Notes: a model not told the origin generated them from the sequence alone. Shown: positions 36,501 through 50,213, counted from the first letter of the stretch. The stretch: DNA of 64,000 nt from Chytridium lagenaria (GCA_025449115.1 JAHLKC010000010.1:124001-188000); one strand, 5' to 3'. Numbers and translations are program-made.

Positions 36501-39500
36501 CCCTCATCCTAACCCCCGACGTCACATCCCTCGAAACCCCAAACCTCGAACCCTACGCGCAAGAATTCGGCCGCATCGCCAACAAAGACGTATCCCTATG
36601 TCTCTCCTACACCTTCCAGGACGCCTCGACACCAGAACGACGTAACCCCACCCCATCAAATCATTCCAATCTAATCCCCCTTCTCACAGATGACTCCCCT
36701 CCCCTCGATCGCGCTCTCACCCCACGTCCCGTCCTCATCGAAGAACAAGAATACAATGAAGAAGAAGATATCTCCGTGACCCCCCGTGCTCCCTCCCGCC
36801 TGCTCCTATTGAGGATGAGCTTCTCGTCCCTCAACATGTCACCGCTACACGTCAACCTGATCCGGTGCCGGTGAAACGGGAGTTGATGAGTCGGAGTGAG
36901 AGAGCGAGGCTTGTGAAGGCTGGGTTTGAAGGGTATGTGGATGAGAAAGGGGAGAAGGTGTTTGTGGTGAATGCAAAGGGGAGGGAGGGGAGTGGAGTGA
37001 ATTGGGGGTTGGAGAGAGGGGATGAGAGGGGGTGAATGAAGTTACGATTGAGGTGATGGGGGTGGCGTTTTATGAGGTTGGGAAAGGTGAGATCATTTTA
37101 CGGTTTACTCTGATGTATTCCGTGTTTCGACTCTTTCGTGTTTTCTTCTTGGATGGGGTTTTCTTATCTTACTTTCTTCAATTTCCAGTTTGATACTTTT
37201 ATTTATTCATGTATTAGAGTTTTTGTTCATTTCTTTCGCTCTATTTTTTTTCGACATCCCCCCTGTTCTCCTCATGCTTTATTTCAAACCCCTTCATTAT
37301 AAAACTCGTTATTCTTCAACTTCCCATCCCCCACTTTTATCCTAACACCCTTTTGTATTTTTACACAGACGCCCCAACGTCCCTCTACTTCAGTTTCGAC
37401 TTTTACACCTTTGGCATCACCTCACCCCTCGCATGGCCATCTACACAGGTCCACTCCCCATCCCCTCACAAAACTCCACCTCCCCCCGTTTCCCACGTAG
37501 CGCCTCCCTCCCCGTCGACCGTCACACCCGTCACCCCTCCCACACATCGTTCCGCTCCAACATCCCAACGTCAACCCCAGAACTCCCTGGCATCCTATAC
37601 CAACTCGATGACAATGGTGCCATGACAAGTAAGTCATTTTTCCCCACGCGCGTGTTTCTCATACCGTTTTTTTTTTTCAACAGTAACACCTGGAACCACC
37701 AAAACCTTCTCCATCGACGTCAACACAGACCCTACCCCGTCTCTCTCCGCGCATCACACCTCCCTCCCTTCGTTCCTTCACTACCTCGGTTTCCACAGCA
37801 CCGACATTGACATCTGGGACGGCGATTCGATGCTCCATCTCGGTGTTTCTCGTCTCGATCTTCGTCATTGTCTTCGTCAAGGACAAGGAGGGGTGATGGC
37901 GGAATACGATGTGGATATCATGGCAGAGGTATATTTATTCCCACGGTTTTTTTTTGTAACGGGTTTTTTTTAGGGGAAGAGTGTGGGGAGGTTGTATGTG
38001 AGAGTTGTGAATGTTGGGAGGAAAGGGGAGAGGAAGGTGGGGAAGGGGATGTTTGAGAATAGGATTGTGAGGGATTTTAGGGGGAGTGGTGTGAAGGGGG
38101 AGGTGATGGTGGAACCTAAAAGGGTATGTATTTACACGCGGTTTTCCACAACTTCCCCTATCTTATATTTCCTTATCTTATTTTCTTTGGGTCACCGGTT
38201 TCGTTTTTTATTTGATGCCTCCGGGTTCCCGTCTCATCTTGCTTTTCACACTTCATAACTTCGTCTATTGTTCTCACTATATTTTTACCGGCGTTTCCTA
38301 AAACGTTCTTAAAGATGATGGACGTTGACACGGAACTCTCGGACCTCCTCCGTCTCACATACGAAGACCGTCGTCAAAAGCACCTCCCCACACCTCTCGT
38401 CCACCTCCAAAACCTTGAAAAGGTCAAACAACATCTCCGTCGCAACAAGATTGCAGGGAAAGTGGATGCGGCGAATTTCTCGTATCAGATGACGAGACAG
38501 GATCGACAGAGGGATTTAGAGACGATTGGGATATTTAGGGAACGAAGGAAACCGTTGGTGATTGAGGAGGCGTTGGTGAAGTGTATGACGACGGGGGTGA
38601 AAGTGGTCGCGGGTTTGGACAGGCGGTGTTTTTTGAGTTTGGGTTTACGAATCCGTGAGTGGATTTGTTACTTTTGTTTTTGTTTTTTTGGAACCCCCCC
38701 CCCCCCCCTCCCTTCCCATCCTTTTTTTGTTGCGTTTTTGTGGAAGGAAATGATTTTGAAGTGGTCATTGTGTGGCTTTTTGGGAGTGCTTTACGTTTTA
38801 TGGGCCTTGATGTGGAAATTGTTTCCGTGTTTTTCGTGTTGAGAATCTCGAGTGGCTAACACTGTATTTTTCAGGTACGAAGAAGAACATTTATTCGAAA
38901 TCAGTTGGGCAGATGACGAACTCAGGTAAAAAATAACCCCTCCCCCCACCTTCCGTCCGCCTAACCCCAGCCTCCCAACAGAATGGTTTTCTCAACATCG
39001 GAATGGAAATACCTCCGCCGCTTGTATGGCATCAAATCCGGTGTTGAAGAAAACCTCTTTTCATTCTCACCAGACAACACCCCTTCCATCTTTCTCCATG
39101 GAGGTGAAACCATCTCGATTCCGTTCCTCTACCAAACCTTTATCGAGCATCCCCCACCGCACACCTACAAATTCCACGCCCCGGAAGCATCCACCATGAA
39201 AGAAGACGCCATTACCCCCAAATCCCGGACCATCAAAGTACCGATTCCTTTTATCCCCACTATACTGACTTTTTATTTAAGGTGTCTATTTTGAACCAAA
39301 AACACATCCCAGTGTCACTCCTCGACGTGAATGTCATAAGAGCCGATTATGCCGTCTCGAGAACCTTCCGTTTCTTCCGTCCTGAAAACGAAAACTTCAG
39401 ACAGAAAATCTCGGCACCTCTCATCGGCTCCGACAGTATCTCCACAAACCCCGATTTCAACCCTATCTACGAAAACTCACTTCCTTTCAACCGCTACATC

Positions 39501-40525
39501 CGTTGCAGTAACCAAGACCTTCTCTGTACCTTTGACGAAGAAAACGTAAGTTCTTCACTAAACATCACATTCTTGTTCTAACTCAATAACCCCACATCAC
39601 CCTATCTCCATCAGAAACCCCTACGCATCAAAGAATTCCTCTTAAAATGTCGTACCGGTTCCTCCATGTCCATCCACACCGTTCACATCCTCCTCTACTA
39701 CGATCCCTTCCTCACCTCCCTCGCTGAAATCTGGCGAATCCACATTCACGCTCTCTCAAGGCTAGACGTGACATGTGTGTTGGGGCAATCCAATGCCACG
39801 AGTCTCGTGGTTCGAGGATCGTCGTTCACGAGAATTGTGACGGGGTGTTCGAGTACTTCAGAGGTTGTGGTATCGGGGGCTCCGTTTTCGCTTGTCGCGA
39901 ATGTGTTGAATGAGGTGACGGTGAATTTAAAACCGAGGAGCTTGGTTGAGAGGAATAGTGTTTTGAATTTCTTTGGTGAGTGACCCTTTTTTTTCATGTC
40001 TCACTCTTCTATAACTTTAAATATTGAACCCGTGTTTGGTTACATTTAATATCATTCACATCCCATCACGATTAACAACAACTCTTTTACGCACATCAAA
40101 ACTAATGGTATACTTATATTTCGTATTAGATGCTGAACGCCGTATCCTCGTTAGCTCCTGGATGATCGTAACTCACTGCACATCGCCCCCCGTCACAAAG
40201 TCATTTGAGATCTCCCTCCCCCGCAACAAAGCCGTTAACAAAGTAAGCCGTCCCGTTACCGTACATTTTCTAACAAACCTTCCAGCGCGTCTCGTACAAA
40301 AACCCTTACCCTACGCGTAAAATCTTCCACCTCCAGACCAACGCCGACGATATCCTGCAGTTCAGGGATGGAAGGACCCTGGAATTAGAGGCTGGCGCGT
40401 CACAGTATATTTCGTTCAGGTTCCTCCCGATTGCGGGAGGTATTGGGAGGGAGGTGTTGGTTTTCTTGAATGATGAGAATGATAAAATTGAGGAATGTTT
40501 GAGGATTGGGATTAAATTTACTTAA
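33563..40525 (+). CDS. NPHP4: Nephrocystin-4, ciliary transition-zone protein
   Basis: NPHP4 sits at the ciliary transition zone with NPHP1 and RPGRIP1L. Family blocks appear in order on the plus strand: RVSLFDLETNSFFGRTW (34380), CGWTFFPLFNP and LPIYVGSPRSLLFIGPFL (35120-35370), and TDIDIWDGDSMLHLGVSRLD (37800). Then come MMDVDTELSDLLRLTYEDRR with KQHLRRNK (38315), LAEIWRIHIHALSRLDVTCV (39720), and ERRILVSSWMIVTHC, KSFEISLPRNKAVNK, YKNPYPTRKIFHL and EVLVFLNDENDKIEECLRIG at the end (40140-40525). The N-terminus, from ATG 33563, is His/Ser/Thr-rich and changes frame before the conserved part, so the true start is uncertain. A Glu/Asp-rich insertion lies at about 34560-34680. More than a dozen introns are present, and the exact exon chain was not fully resolved. 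Confidence 0.85.
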
Positions 40526-40605
40526 TTAATAAAGAATCTGTGATTTATAGTAATTTTTTTTTTGTACGCGATGAAAGGCGAGTGTCTATTATTGGGGGGT
40601 TTCTT

Positions 40606-43600
40606 TCAATCACTGTCCATGTCGCTGTCGTCATGCTTCGCAGTGTTCGCGCTTCCGGTTGACACAGTTGCGGTGCGAATGATGGTAGCGAGTGTGAATT
40701 TCTGGACATCTTTCTCCTTGACGATGGGATCGCCCTTTTGGGTCGGGGTGAACGTGACGGGTGGCCAGAAAACTTCGACGGCAGTATGCGTGGAATGGGG
40801 GAGCCATGATTTCAAGGCATCCAAAAGGAAGCTTGGTTGTTGTTGCCTAAAAAAGGGAGAATTGTTGGGAGACGTCCCACAGGGAGGGAAAGAGTAGGGA
40901 AAGACTCACCATTTTGCCACGAGGGCTTTGCGTGATGATATTTGACTACCGGAAGAGCGCTTACGAGTTGCAAGACTTTGGCTTGGGTGCGTGCCCACGA
41001 TTTTGTGAGAATCAGAGGCTTAGAAGCCAGCAATGGCTGAAATAGAACGTTAATAAAAGAATTGTGCCAAAAAATCCTATACCTGAATCTGTTTAAAAAA
41101 GTTCCCCTGACCCCCCCTCCCCCTTCGTCAGCGCCACCTTCCCCTCCAACAACTCTTTCGCAAACCACACATAAGCCTCCCCACCAGTAAATGGCACCTC
41201 ACACATGGGCAACTCCCACATTTTGGGTCCATAATTCGGATGACAATACGCCACCATCCCATCCTTCTTCCCCACGTACCGCGGTTCAGGCTGTTCCATG
41301 ATCTTTGTATAATTTAACAAAATCCTCAGAACCCGTCTTCCCGATCCACTTCTCAGATATCAACGTAACGTTCCTCAAGTAAAAGTTCTCAGTCACGTTA
41401 CCGTCAGCTGCGTTGGGTGTAAATTTGGTGTTATCGGCGTTAAACCGTTCCTCCCTTTTCACAATCTCCTCATACATGACCCATTGTGCAGGAGTGGATC
41501 GCCTTGACAGCGCTGAAGTCGTGTGAATGCGAAAGGATTGGCCCTTCTCCGTCCACATGGTCGAATAAAACGGTACCGTCTTCTTGGTCTTGTTGACTTG
41601 TTTCACGCCCTCCAATTTCGCAATATGGTCAGGGAACCCTGCAAGCATGATATGCCTGATCTTGGCGAGCTCTTCAAAGGTTGGTGGTGACAAGGCGGAT
41701 GACGGTGAGATGGAGGGTTTTGGTACGAACAATCTCGGAGAGCTGGGATCGGAGACGGGCAATTTCTTCCATAGCCTTTGACCTTAGAAAATGTTCAACG
41801 CAGAATTTTTGCATTGGTGCCGGATTTCGATGTGGCGACGGTGTAAGCGCCGACTGCACGAAGGATCACAAAGGCATCGGATTCGGGGTGTTGCCTCTAA
41901 AAATCTAAGAGGGTGAGGAGAGCACAATACTAGACAACATACGCTCATGACTTTGTGCCAACTTGATCTCTTGCGACGTCTCTCTTCATCGTCATCTGAT
42001 CCTTCTGAATCGTCGTCGTCTTCATTTCCTACTTTATCGTGGATGGATTCTTCCCTAATAAAGATATCACCAACCGTCATTCCAGCTACAATAGCAATCA
42101 AGAACTCGACAATGCGTTTAGTCTGTGATGCCGCAATCACAAGCCTACAAGAAAACTTGTTAGAGGCTATTCAATAAGAAAAATTCCTTACATCTTCGCA
42201 TATCTCGGAGAAATCGGGTAAGACGATAGAAGGCGTCCCAGTTCCGTGATTTTACTCGGCTCCCCCGCTTCACTTCTTGTCAGCGCTCCAAGGTGCACAA
42301 GCAGTCTTTCACCCTTTCGAAGACTATCAGCAGACGGTGGCGTCGGAAATGGAAAGTTGATCACATTCGAGATCCCCATCGACTTCATCTGCAATATAAC
42401 ACCCTCAACAGGGACGCGTTGAATCTCCGGCTTTGAGAATGTTTCAAAGTAATTTGAAAACACGGCCGAACTGAATAACCGATAACAGTGACCGGGACCT
42501 ACACGGCCGGCTCGTCCTGCTCTTTGATCAGCAGAGGCTTGAGACGTCCAGCGAACTTGGTAGTTTTGTACTCCAGTTCGGGATTCATAAAAGCGCTAAT
42601 AAAGAGTGAGTTGAGTTTGTGGAGTGTTTGTTACCTCCTTCACTTTCCCGCAGTCAACTACGTATTTAATATTGGGAATCGTAATACTGGTTTCTGCAAC
42701 GTTGGTAGCGACAATGCAGAGTCTCGTTCCAGGAGGAGGGTCCTGGAATACTCGCAGCTGAGCGGCAGTGGGAAGTCCGGAATAAAGAGGGAGGATGTGA
42801 AGCGGAGTATCTGATATTCAAATTAGTTTAAAGTGTATTTATGAATAAGCTAACCTCCGAGACTTATAAAATCTTTATCATTTTCCTCCGAGTTCTCGTC
42901 ATCACCTTTATCCCCATCCTGACCCGCCAGTACATGAACCTCATCTTCCTCATCATCATCAGTCTCCATCGCATCAAAATCATCCTCCCCAGCTTCCTTT
43001 TGGGCCCAATGTTCTTCCCCCTCCTCTTCTTCTTCAAACAGAGACATTCCACCCTTCTCCTTGTCGTTCGAGCCTTTTTCCAAATCCGGTGCTGTCTTTG
43101 TTTTCGAGAAGCTTTTTCTTAATTGAGCAACAAGATGAGATATCTCAGCCTTTCCGGATAAGAAAACAAGGATACCGCCTGGAGGTAGCTTTCTATGAAT
43201 TTTTGACACTTTCTTGAAGCTTCAGCAACATAGTCGATTTCGGGAGTGATCCGATTGTAATGAACCACAACCTGTATCAAATTTAGAACGCATTTTGAGC
43301 ATACAGTTACCTTATATTGACGGCCGTCTACTTTGACGACAGGAGGCTTCTTAACGGCCGAAAAAAGCGTCCCATTCTCTGTAAAATCCTCGACTCTGAG
43401 CGTGGCACTCATAATAACAAGCTTGAGAGGACCAATCCCAGTAATCCTTCCAGAGTTTCTTAACGCCACAATTCGAGTAAGCCACCCAATTAAAATGTCC
43501 GTCCCGATTGTTCTCTCGTGGGCTTCATCGATGATCAAACACGAATACTTTGAAAGAAGCAAGTCCTTTGTTGCCTCCTTATCGGCTGCAGCAGAGGCAC

Positions 43601-45174
43601 CAACAGCTCCGCTCAGTTCTCTTAGCAGAATACCATCGGTCATAAACTTGATCCTCGTTTTGGTGTTCACGGTGGAGGAATCATAACGAATCTGATATGC
43701 AACTTCTCCACCCCTCAGGTTCATCTCTTCCGCCACACGGTTTGCCATACTGACAGCAGCTACACGGCGAGGCTGCGTGATCCCAACAATACCCTTAAAC
43801 TTTTCATGTCTTGAGTCTCCAAATCCAGCTTCGTACAAGAACTGAGGAACTTGAGTGGTCTTTCCAGAACCAGTCTCACCACAAATAATGACACAGTCAT
43901 TTTCGTAGATGGCTTCCATAATCTGCTGTTCTTCCCCAACAACGGGAAGTTCGACCCTCTTTAACGAGATTGCCTCCGTTCTGTTAACAGGAACAAAAAA
44001 GGCAGACTTCGGCGCCTCACCCCCAGAACTCAATTGAGCCGCTTTAGATTCAAGAAGTCTACGCTGATATGCGGGAAGCTGAGCAGACTTTGTTTTTTTG
44101 CCCTTGTCCAGGGTGGAGGTAACCACCGGCTTCTCTAAATCCTCCTCTTTCGGCTGCTCTTTGAGTTTCTTCGATTCCCGCGTGTTCTCACTTGCCAAAG
44201 TTCTTTTTTTTCTTTTGGAGGTAGCTTCAGCGGCCAAAGTTTCTGACGCGGCCGTTTTGGATATCAAGCCGGCTCCAAAGACAGCAGGAGTGCTCGAGTC
44301 GGCGGACAATTTCAAACCTGCCCCAAATCCCGGAAGGCTAGATTTTGATTTTGCTCCAAATCCGTTTGATGTTGCAGCTGTCGTTGGTGAGTTTGTTGTA
44401 GGACCTTTGTCATCAACCTCGTAATCGTCTTCATCTACTTGGGGTGCTTTTGCTTTTAAGCCAGCCCCAAAGCCAGGACCATTTTTAGTTGGGGGAGTAG
44501 TCTTCCTTTTCACGTTTTTTGGCACTTCGCGGGTGCCTCGTCGTCGTCAGAGGCGTCATCCATGGCACTGTCATCTACATCGGAACTACCAATGTGGTGA
44601 TCAACATATAACTGAACGGATGGATCCGACTGCTGAATTCCGGCTTTCTCCTCCTTAAAAGCTCTCCGCAGCCTTTCCTTCTTTGTCATCTTTCGACTAA
44701 AGCTTTTGCTCGATTGCAGTAAATCGCTTGAGAACGTATCCTGAGAGAGCTTCTGTATAATTTTAACCCTCTCTTCTTTCTTAAGCTGTTTTTCTACGAA
44801 TTTCTCCATGCGCTTTCTCTTTTTGGAAGAGAATCCACTGGTGTCAAACTTATTTAGCTTTAGTATCAACTGTTACGTAGAACTAGTACCACTTCGGATG
44901 CCTCATCCTTTGGGGTTTCATCCTCTTCATAATTTGGCTCCTTCTTATCAATGATCATGGGCATCTCAAAAGGGCTCCTAAGTCTTGATTAACCTCAATT
45001 CTCGAGTGAAAACACTTACTTCCTATATTCGTCCGATACAGGAGCATTATCCGATACCATCGGATCTAACTCACCTGAATCATCTCTCTTGGATTTCTCA
45101 GACTTGCTAGGTTTCTTCTTTGTGTGGCCCTTAACCGACGATCGTGCCTTAGCGTTGAATCGCACTTTGCCCAT
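40606..45174 (-). CDS. DHX37: DEAH-box RNA helicase DHX37/Dhr1
   Basis: DHX37 (yeast Ecm16/Dhr1) displaces U3 snoRNA during 18S rRNA maturation in the nucleolus. The start is ATG 45174 ([12 protein letters not shown]). An acidic/basic N-terminal region contains repeated FGAGL units. The helicase core reads [20 protein letters not shown] (motif I), [12 protein letters not shown] (Ia), [20 protein letters not shown] (DEAH, motif II) and [13 protein letters not shown] (III). Further exons give [17 protein letters not shown], an acidic insertion, and [20 protein letters not shown] of the C-terminal helicase domain. The C-terminus ends with HDDSDMDSD, stop 40608-40606. Near 44522-44530 an A-run breaks the frame by one nucleotide. 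NPHP4 ends 80 nt away on the opposite strand. Confidence 0.9.
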
Positions 45175-45289
45175 AATGCCTTGGTAATTGTCAAGACTCG
45201 TAAAAAAAAACTTGGAAAAGCATTTTGAAGTATTTAAATATATACGTTGTGTCCCACATCACTTCGATCAACAAGGGAAACTCGCCATC

Positions 45290-46019
45290 ATGCTCAACAT
45301 TATGTCATTAAAAAAGTCTAAGGCCGCCGAGGGAGGCGCTGCCAAGAAGCCCAAAACCACTGCGGCTCAGATTAGGATACAGAAAGGTTTGACTTCGTTG
45401 CCTTTGGGCTTTCATCTGATACCATCACAAAAAGACTTGGCCGACGTCAGCGAGTTGCCAAAAACCATGCAGCTTACATTCCCCGACCCCAATGACGTCT
45501 TCAACTTTGATCTCACTATTTGTCCTGATGAAGGTGAGGATTTGCTTTTGCATGATGGATACTGATGACGTTGTATCAGGCTTTTACCAGGGTGGCTTCT
45601 TCAAATTCACATTCAAAATCAACAACAACTACCCACACGAACCCCCAAAGGTCCTTTGCACACAAAAGGTTTGCTCAGATTGCATGCATGATGTTTTTTT
45701 CTAAGTAGAGAATAATAGATTTACCATCCCAACATTGATTTGGAGGGGAACGTATGCTTGAACATCTTGAGGGAAGATTGGAAACCCGTTCTCAACCTCA
45801 ATTCTGTTCTTGTTGGCCTGCAATACCTCTTTTTGGAGCCTAATGCGGATGACCCGTTAAACAAGGGTAGGGTAAATGGGAGATGTTCATTTATTAATTA
45901 TTATAGTGGCTGCCGAGATTCTGCGCACTAATAGGAAGACTTTTGAGATGAATGTCACCAGATCGATGAGAGGAGGGACCATCGATGGGTTCACATTCGA
46001 CTCTGTCCTCACAAAGTAA
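45290..46019 (+). CDS. UBC12: NEDD8-conjugating enzyme E2 (UBC12/UBE2M)
   Basis: UBC12 accepts NEDD8 from its E1 and charges cullins. Four exons are read: 45290-45533, 45580-45668, 45719-45866 and 45907-46019; all junctions close in frame. The protein starts [11 protein letters not shown] and has SAAQ-like [10 protein letters not shown], then [20 protein letters not shown]. The core is [20 protein letters not shown] and [19 protein letters not shown], with Cys of NVCLNI as catalytic residue. It ends [14 protein letters not shown] roughly 15-residue insertion after the first helix ([19 protein letters not shown]) is not in the human enzyme. The start lies 115 nt from that of DHX37 on the other strand. 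Confidence 0.95.
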
Positions 46020-46127
46020 ATACACCCATGATGTCCATAGACCACCGAATACCGCAATAAATTCTCATCGAAAAAAAAACGCCGTTTCTCGCCAGATGCA
46101 GGATATGTTTAACTCAGGAATTGATAA

Positions 46128-46687
46128 TCATGTGGATTTTGGTGATTTAATGGTTTCTGTGGGCTGCTGAAGGGTGTTGTCTTTCATGATATTGGCTGCG
46201 TAAGGATGGTCCGAATCCGCGAAAATGAAAAGCCGCTTAAACTGTTGGCGGCGGAGGTTATTCTTTGGCATCATTCCGTAGATGGCCTTTTTCAGAGGCT
46301 ACAGCAGCTATTAGCATGTATAAATAAAGTTACTTAATTCTTACCCCAGTTGGATGATTCTCCATAAACTTGTCATATGTCAGTGAACGGTCACCTCCAG
46401 GCCACCTTGAATGCCATCTGTATTCTTTCTGCTCCGCCTTCTTTCCAGTGACCTGAATATGCCTTGCATTGACCACTACAACGTAATCTCCACAATCCAC
46501 TATATATCCCAGCTGTCAGCATGGATAAATTGATATAAATGAATGCCAAACCTGATGGATGATAAACCGGCTTGTACTTTCCACGGAGAGCAAGGCTCAC
46601 ACGTTGAGCAAGCCTTCCGAGAATTTCGTTCTTTGCATCGACGATATGCCACACTTTAGCAAAGGCCAGGCTTGTTTTTGCGCTCAT
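46128..46687 (-). CDS. MRPL13: Mitochondrial large-subunit ribosomal protein uL13m
   Basis: A component of the mitochondrial 54S/39S ribosomal subunit. It starts at ATG 46687, MSAKTSLAFAKVWHIVDAKN, then LGRLAQRVSLALRGKYKPVY. The next exons read DCGDYVVVVNARHIQVTGKK, WHSRWPGGDRSLTYDKFMEN and AIYGMMPKNNLRRQQFKRLF. The stop is at 46130-46128. The length (about 160 residues) and the V(W/Y)xxVDA…GRLA…DCGD…KK order are standard for L13. Two introns close in frame. PSMD5 starts 50 nt away, divergently. Confidence 0.93.
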
Positions 46688-46737
46688 CGTTGATGTTATG
46701 TTGGAATGCGGCTCTTCGTTTTTTCGCCCTCAAAAAA

Positions 46738-48503
46738 ATGGTCGTTCCACAAAACAACGATGAAGACGTCCGAGGACTTGTCGCACTGATATCAAGTGAT
46801 GCTCAAGTTGACCCCGAAACGCTGGTCCATTCTCTTAAAGAGATTCTGAGAGACTTACAGAGTGAGATTTTTTTGGTAATGATGAACAACGCTAAGATTT
46901 CTGTAGGCAACAATCGGCCTGTGGAGGACATTGTGGCACTCGTTCCCGTGCTGGTGCAGCTTTTGGAAATTACGGGCGATAGCAATATAGTTGACATTTG
47001 CTGCCAATGCCTTGAACTATCAGCATACAACCTGAGCCCTGCAGATTTACTCAACAAGTTTGAAGTGGGTTTGATTTTAAATCATCTCTAACTTCGAAAG
47101 TCCTTTTTGTTGGAATGTCTATGGCATACATCGTCTCGCATGCGTCAAATGTGTCTGCGAATAATGGAGGCTAAATCAAATTCCTTAAGCTCCGTCACGG
47201 AATTTGTAAAATCTTCTATATTGTTCTAAATAACTAACGAAAGTAGGTGAGATCTAAGTTTTTTTCCAAAGCTTTGGATGTTCTACTAGATGTCAAACAA
47301 GTGGGTCATTCTGAAAAAATACTTGAACTATTTCAAAAGGTAATGCAGACCTTCAAATTGCTACTTATTTTAAACAGATTGCACGTGGGCGCTTACTTGT
47401 AGAGCAATTAGGACCAACGTTCGGGGCATGGTGTGAATCAGCGAAGGAGAAAAATACTGTTATCAAATGTCGAATTTATGAACTCGCGATAAGTTTATGT
47501 CAAGCTGAAGAGACACCCTTAGCTGTCGAAATTTTACGGGATATGGCCAATGATTTAGATTCTACGGACTTCACGCTTACTTTAAGCGTATTGGGTCTTG
47601 CGTCTCAAGTTGGTATAAGATAATTATTATATCTAAAATTTTTTGGCAGATTACAGATTACGCAAATGGACCAAAGTTTTTTGGAGACAATAGGTTTTAT
47701 TTCACCAGTTATGTCTAAGTTTGCTGCTATCGCTTCAAACAGCAACCCCGACCCTTTGTTATCCGCGCTTATCGCTCCGTCTATTTTTGAATTCTTAACG
47801 AGTCTCTCAAGCAAGCATCCTCGCGAGATGGATCGTCTGGACGCTGATTACAACTTTTCACGTACCTTAAAAGCAGCAACGGAGTCGGATTCGGATGATA
47901 TTCTGATGCATGCTTTTCTCCTTATCGGAGGAATTATTAGAACACGCGATGGCCTTTTCTGGCTCGATTTAAATGTCCCATCCGCCATATTTGAAATGGC
48001 AACCGCCGCCAGATTCAGTATGGGTCGTGTAAAATCTGCTGCTTTGAGTGCATTTGGCAGTCTATTGCAAGACGACACAAAATACCCTGCATCGGATCTT
48101 GACGTCATTTCAGGGAAATTGTTTGAGAGCATTGGAGGATTGAACGGAGTTATTGCAATCGCGCAAAAATCGATTGAAAAGCACGATATTGTTTCATCTT
48201 ACGCAATATTGAATAATCTCTTACGCTTCTCTTGGGGTGCACGAACATTGCAGGATAGCGGAATTGCTATATCTTTCTTTTTTTCACCACCAAAAGGCGA
48301 GAAGGAAAAGGTAGTAATTCTAGTTTGTTTAACTCTTCGTTTTAATCAAATAACTCTAGTCTCTGAGGGACGCCTTGTTGACAACTGTTCTAGAACAGCC
48401 AAATGTCGAGGCTACTCTCACACCGGATCTGGTGAAGAGGTTCCACACTTTGCTACATGACAAATCTGTCCCAGCTCCTACAGTTGCGTACATGGAGTTA
48501 TAA
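46738..48503 (+). CDS. PSMD5: 26S proteasome assembly factor PSMD5 (S5b-like)
   Basis: PSMD5 is an ARM/HEAT-type chaperone that binds the Rpt ring during 19S assembly. It begins MVVPQNNDEDVRGLVALISS at ATG 46738. Helical repeats follow: VALVPVLVQLLEITGDSN, FLLECLWHTSSRMRQMCLRI, and KCRIYELAISLCQAEETPLA, then DILMHAFLLIGGIIRTRDGL. The last exon gives TPDLVKRFHTLLHDKSVPAP, and the stop is at 48501-48503. Most junctions close in phase, for example acceptor ATTACAG at about 47662. The family call rests on the repeat pattern, length and order rather than on a single signature motif. Confidence 0.65.
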
Positions 48504-48549
48504 GGACTGAAATATGAATAAAGATGTATTTAAATCTATCATGGGCGAT

Positions 48550-50213
48550 CTACCCGAGAGGAAGAAGACGTTGGGAGGAAGACAAAACACATTCGAGTTG
48601 ACCGATGCATGCCAAAAACTTTTGTTGGAGCTCGAGCTCTGCATGAATTTTTCGCTTCAGCCTAATAAATAGCTCATCGATAATCGTGGATTGCCCAATA
48701 ACTTGAGAATACATATCTTATTCAAAAATTAGAATATGTTGTACAGGAGATTTCTTACCTAAGATAGTATTCGCGACGACCATTAACAGTCTGCTGTAAC
48801 GCGGGTTCGTTATATATTTGACGAGGAATCTGGCAATGGGTTCCAAAGCAATATCATCTCTTCCACCCAATGCCATGCGCAAACCATTTCTGTATGAAAG
48901 CTCCTCCAACAGACTGACAACAATAACAGGAGGTTGTTTTGTCTCAAGAACCGAATCCAGCGCTTTGCCGTACTCGAAGCCTCGTAACAGCTTGTCGTAT
49001 GTAGTAAACCGCTTTCTCCGCCGTCCTTCTACCCGCACGTCAGTGTCCGTTGGCTTGAAAGCTGCACCACGTTGGAAAAACTTGTAAGTTCCACCCTTAA
49101 GCTCGTCGTTATTTCGTTGTGCCTTTGCAATATCCTCAGTCTTCAACATACGATGTCTTATCGAAAGAAGACCTGAAGCCATTCCGACAACAAGGTGGGA
49201 GTTTGACGGAGATGCGGCCACACTAAGAACTGGAGAGGGATATTTCATACTGTAGGTCACTTTGTAGTCCGAAGTGCTGTAGATCTTGACATGGTGATCC
49301 AAGGAGCCTGTTATGATACGTGTGCGAGATCCATCAAGACACAATGAGGTAATCGTCTTCTGATGGTTGGAGAGATCTTGGAAGAGTGAGCCTCCGCTTA
49401 AAATGTTCCAAATCTTCAATCGATTTGAACCAGCGGATGCGATTATTGAGGTGCCAGGCAAAAATAAAACGGATTCCACAGGGCTCCCATGATCCATTGT
49501 GAGAACACATTTGTTTGCCCGAATATCCCAAAGCTTCACTGTATGGTCATAAGAACCAGAAACAATCATATGAGGATTGTCCTCACTAACTATGGCGCTT
49601 CGAACATAATCCTATTTAAATTCAGTGATATTCAAATTCGATATCCTTACGGCATGCTCTTCCATGATGTAAATTGGCTCTTGGGTCGGGATGTCCCAAA
49701 CCCGAACAGTCTTGTCATCAGAGGCAGATAAGACATGCGAGGCATTGCCTGAAAACCTTGTCACTCGAACAACGTCCTTGTGTCCTTGGAAGGTTCTGAG
49801 AACCGCTCGGCTTCCAAGATCAAAGATCTTATAAGGTTAGACCCGTCAAATTGTCGCAGTACCTGGACAGTTCCAGACTGATCACCAGCAATCAAGAGCT
49901 TTCCATCATTACGAATGCATCCACTGTAGGCGACGTCCTTAAACCTTGAAACTGTCTTCTTAACCGTATGTGTCGATTGACTGTAAATTTGGACTCTGGT
50001 TGAAGAAGTAACAGCGAAATCATGCGGTTGGGCGGGAGAAAAGTGAACAGATGTGACTGATGCGAATTCTTTAACTAAAATTGGGCTCTGTAATTATGTT
50101 AGTAGAGAAGGCGGTGAGGTATAGACCTTAAACTTGCTCCAGTATTTTGACTCTGCCGTCTTCTTTCCTTGCGACGTTGGCGCTCGCTTGATGGTTAATG
50201 GACGATACTCCAT
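48550..50213 (-). CDS. UTP15: U3 snoRNP protein UTP15 (WD-repeat, t-UTP)
   Basis: UTP15 belongs to the tUTP/UtpA complex of the small-subunit processome. It starts at ATG 50213 (MEYRPLTIKR), then SPILVKEFASVTSVHFSP. WD repeats include SHVLSASDDKTVRVWDI, MIVSGSYDHTVKLWDIRANK, RIITGSLDHHVKIYSTSDYK. The UTP15 C-terminal domain follows: GTYKFFQRGAAFKPTD, FTTYDKLLRGFEYGKALDSV. A last exon, joined through donor G|GTAAGA, reads DMYSQVIGQSTIIDELFIRL and ends near LLPLG, stop 48552-48550. It lies convergent with PSMD5 (46 nt between stops) and divergent from the uL23m gene (82 nt between starts). Confidence 0.93.
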
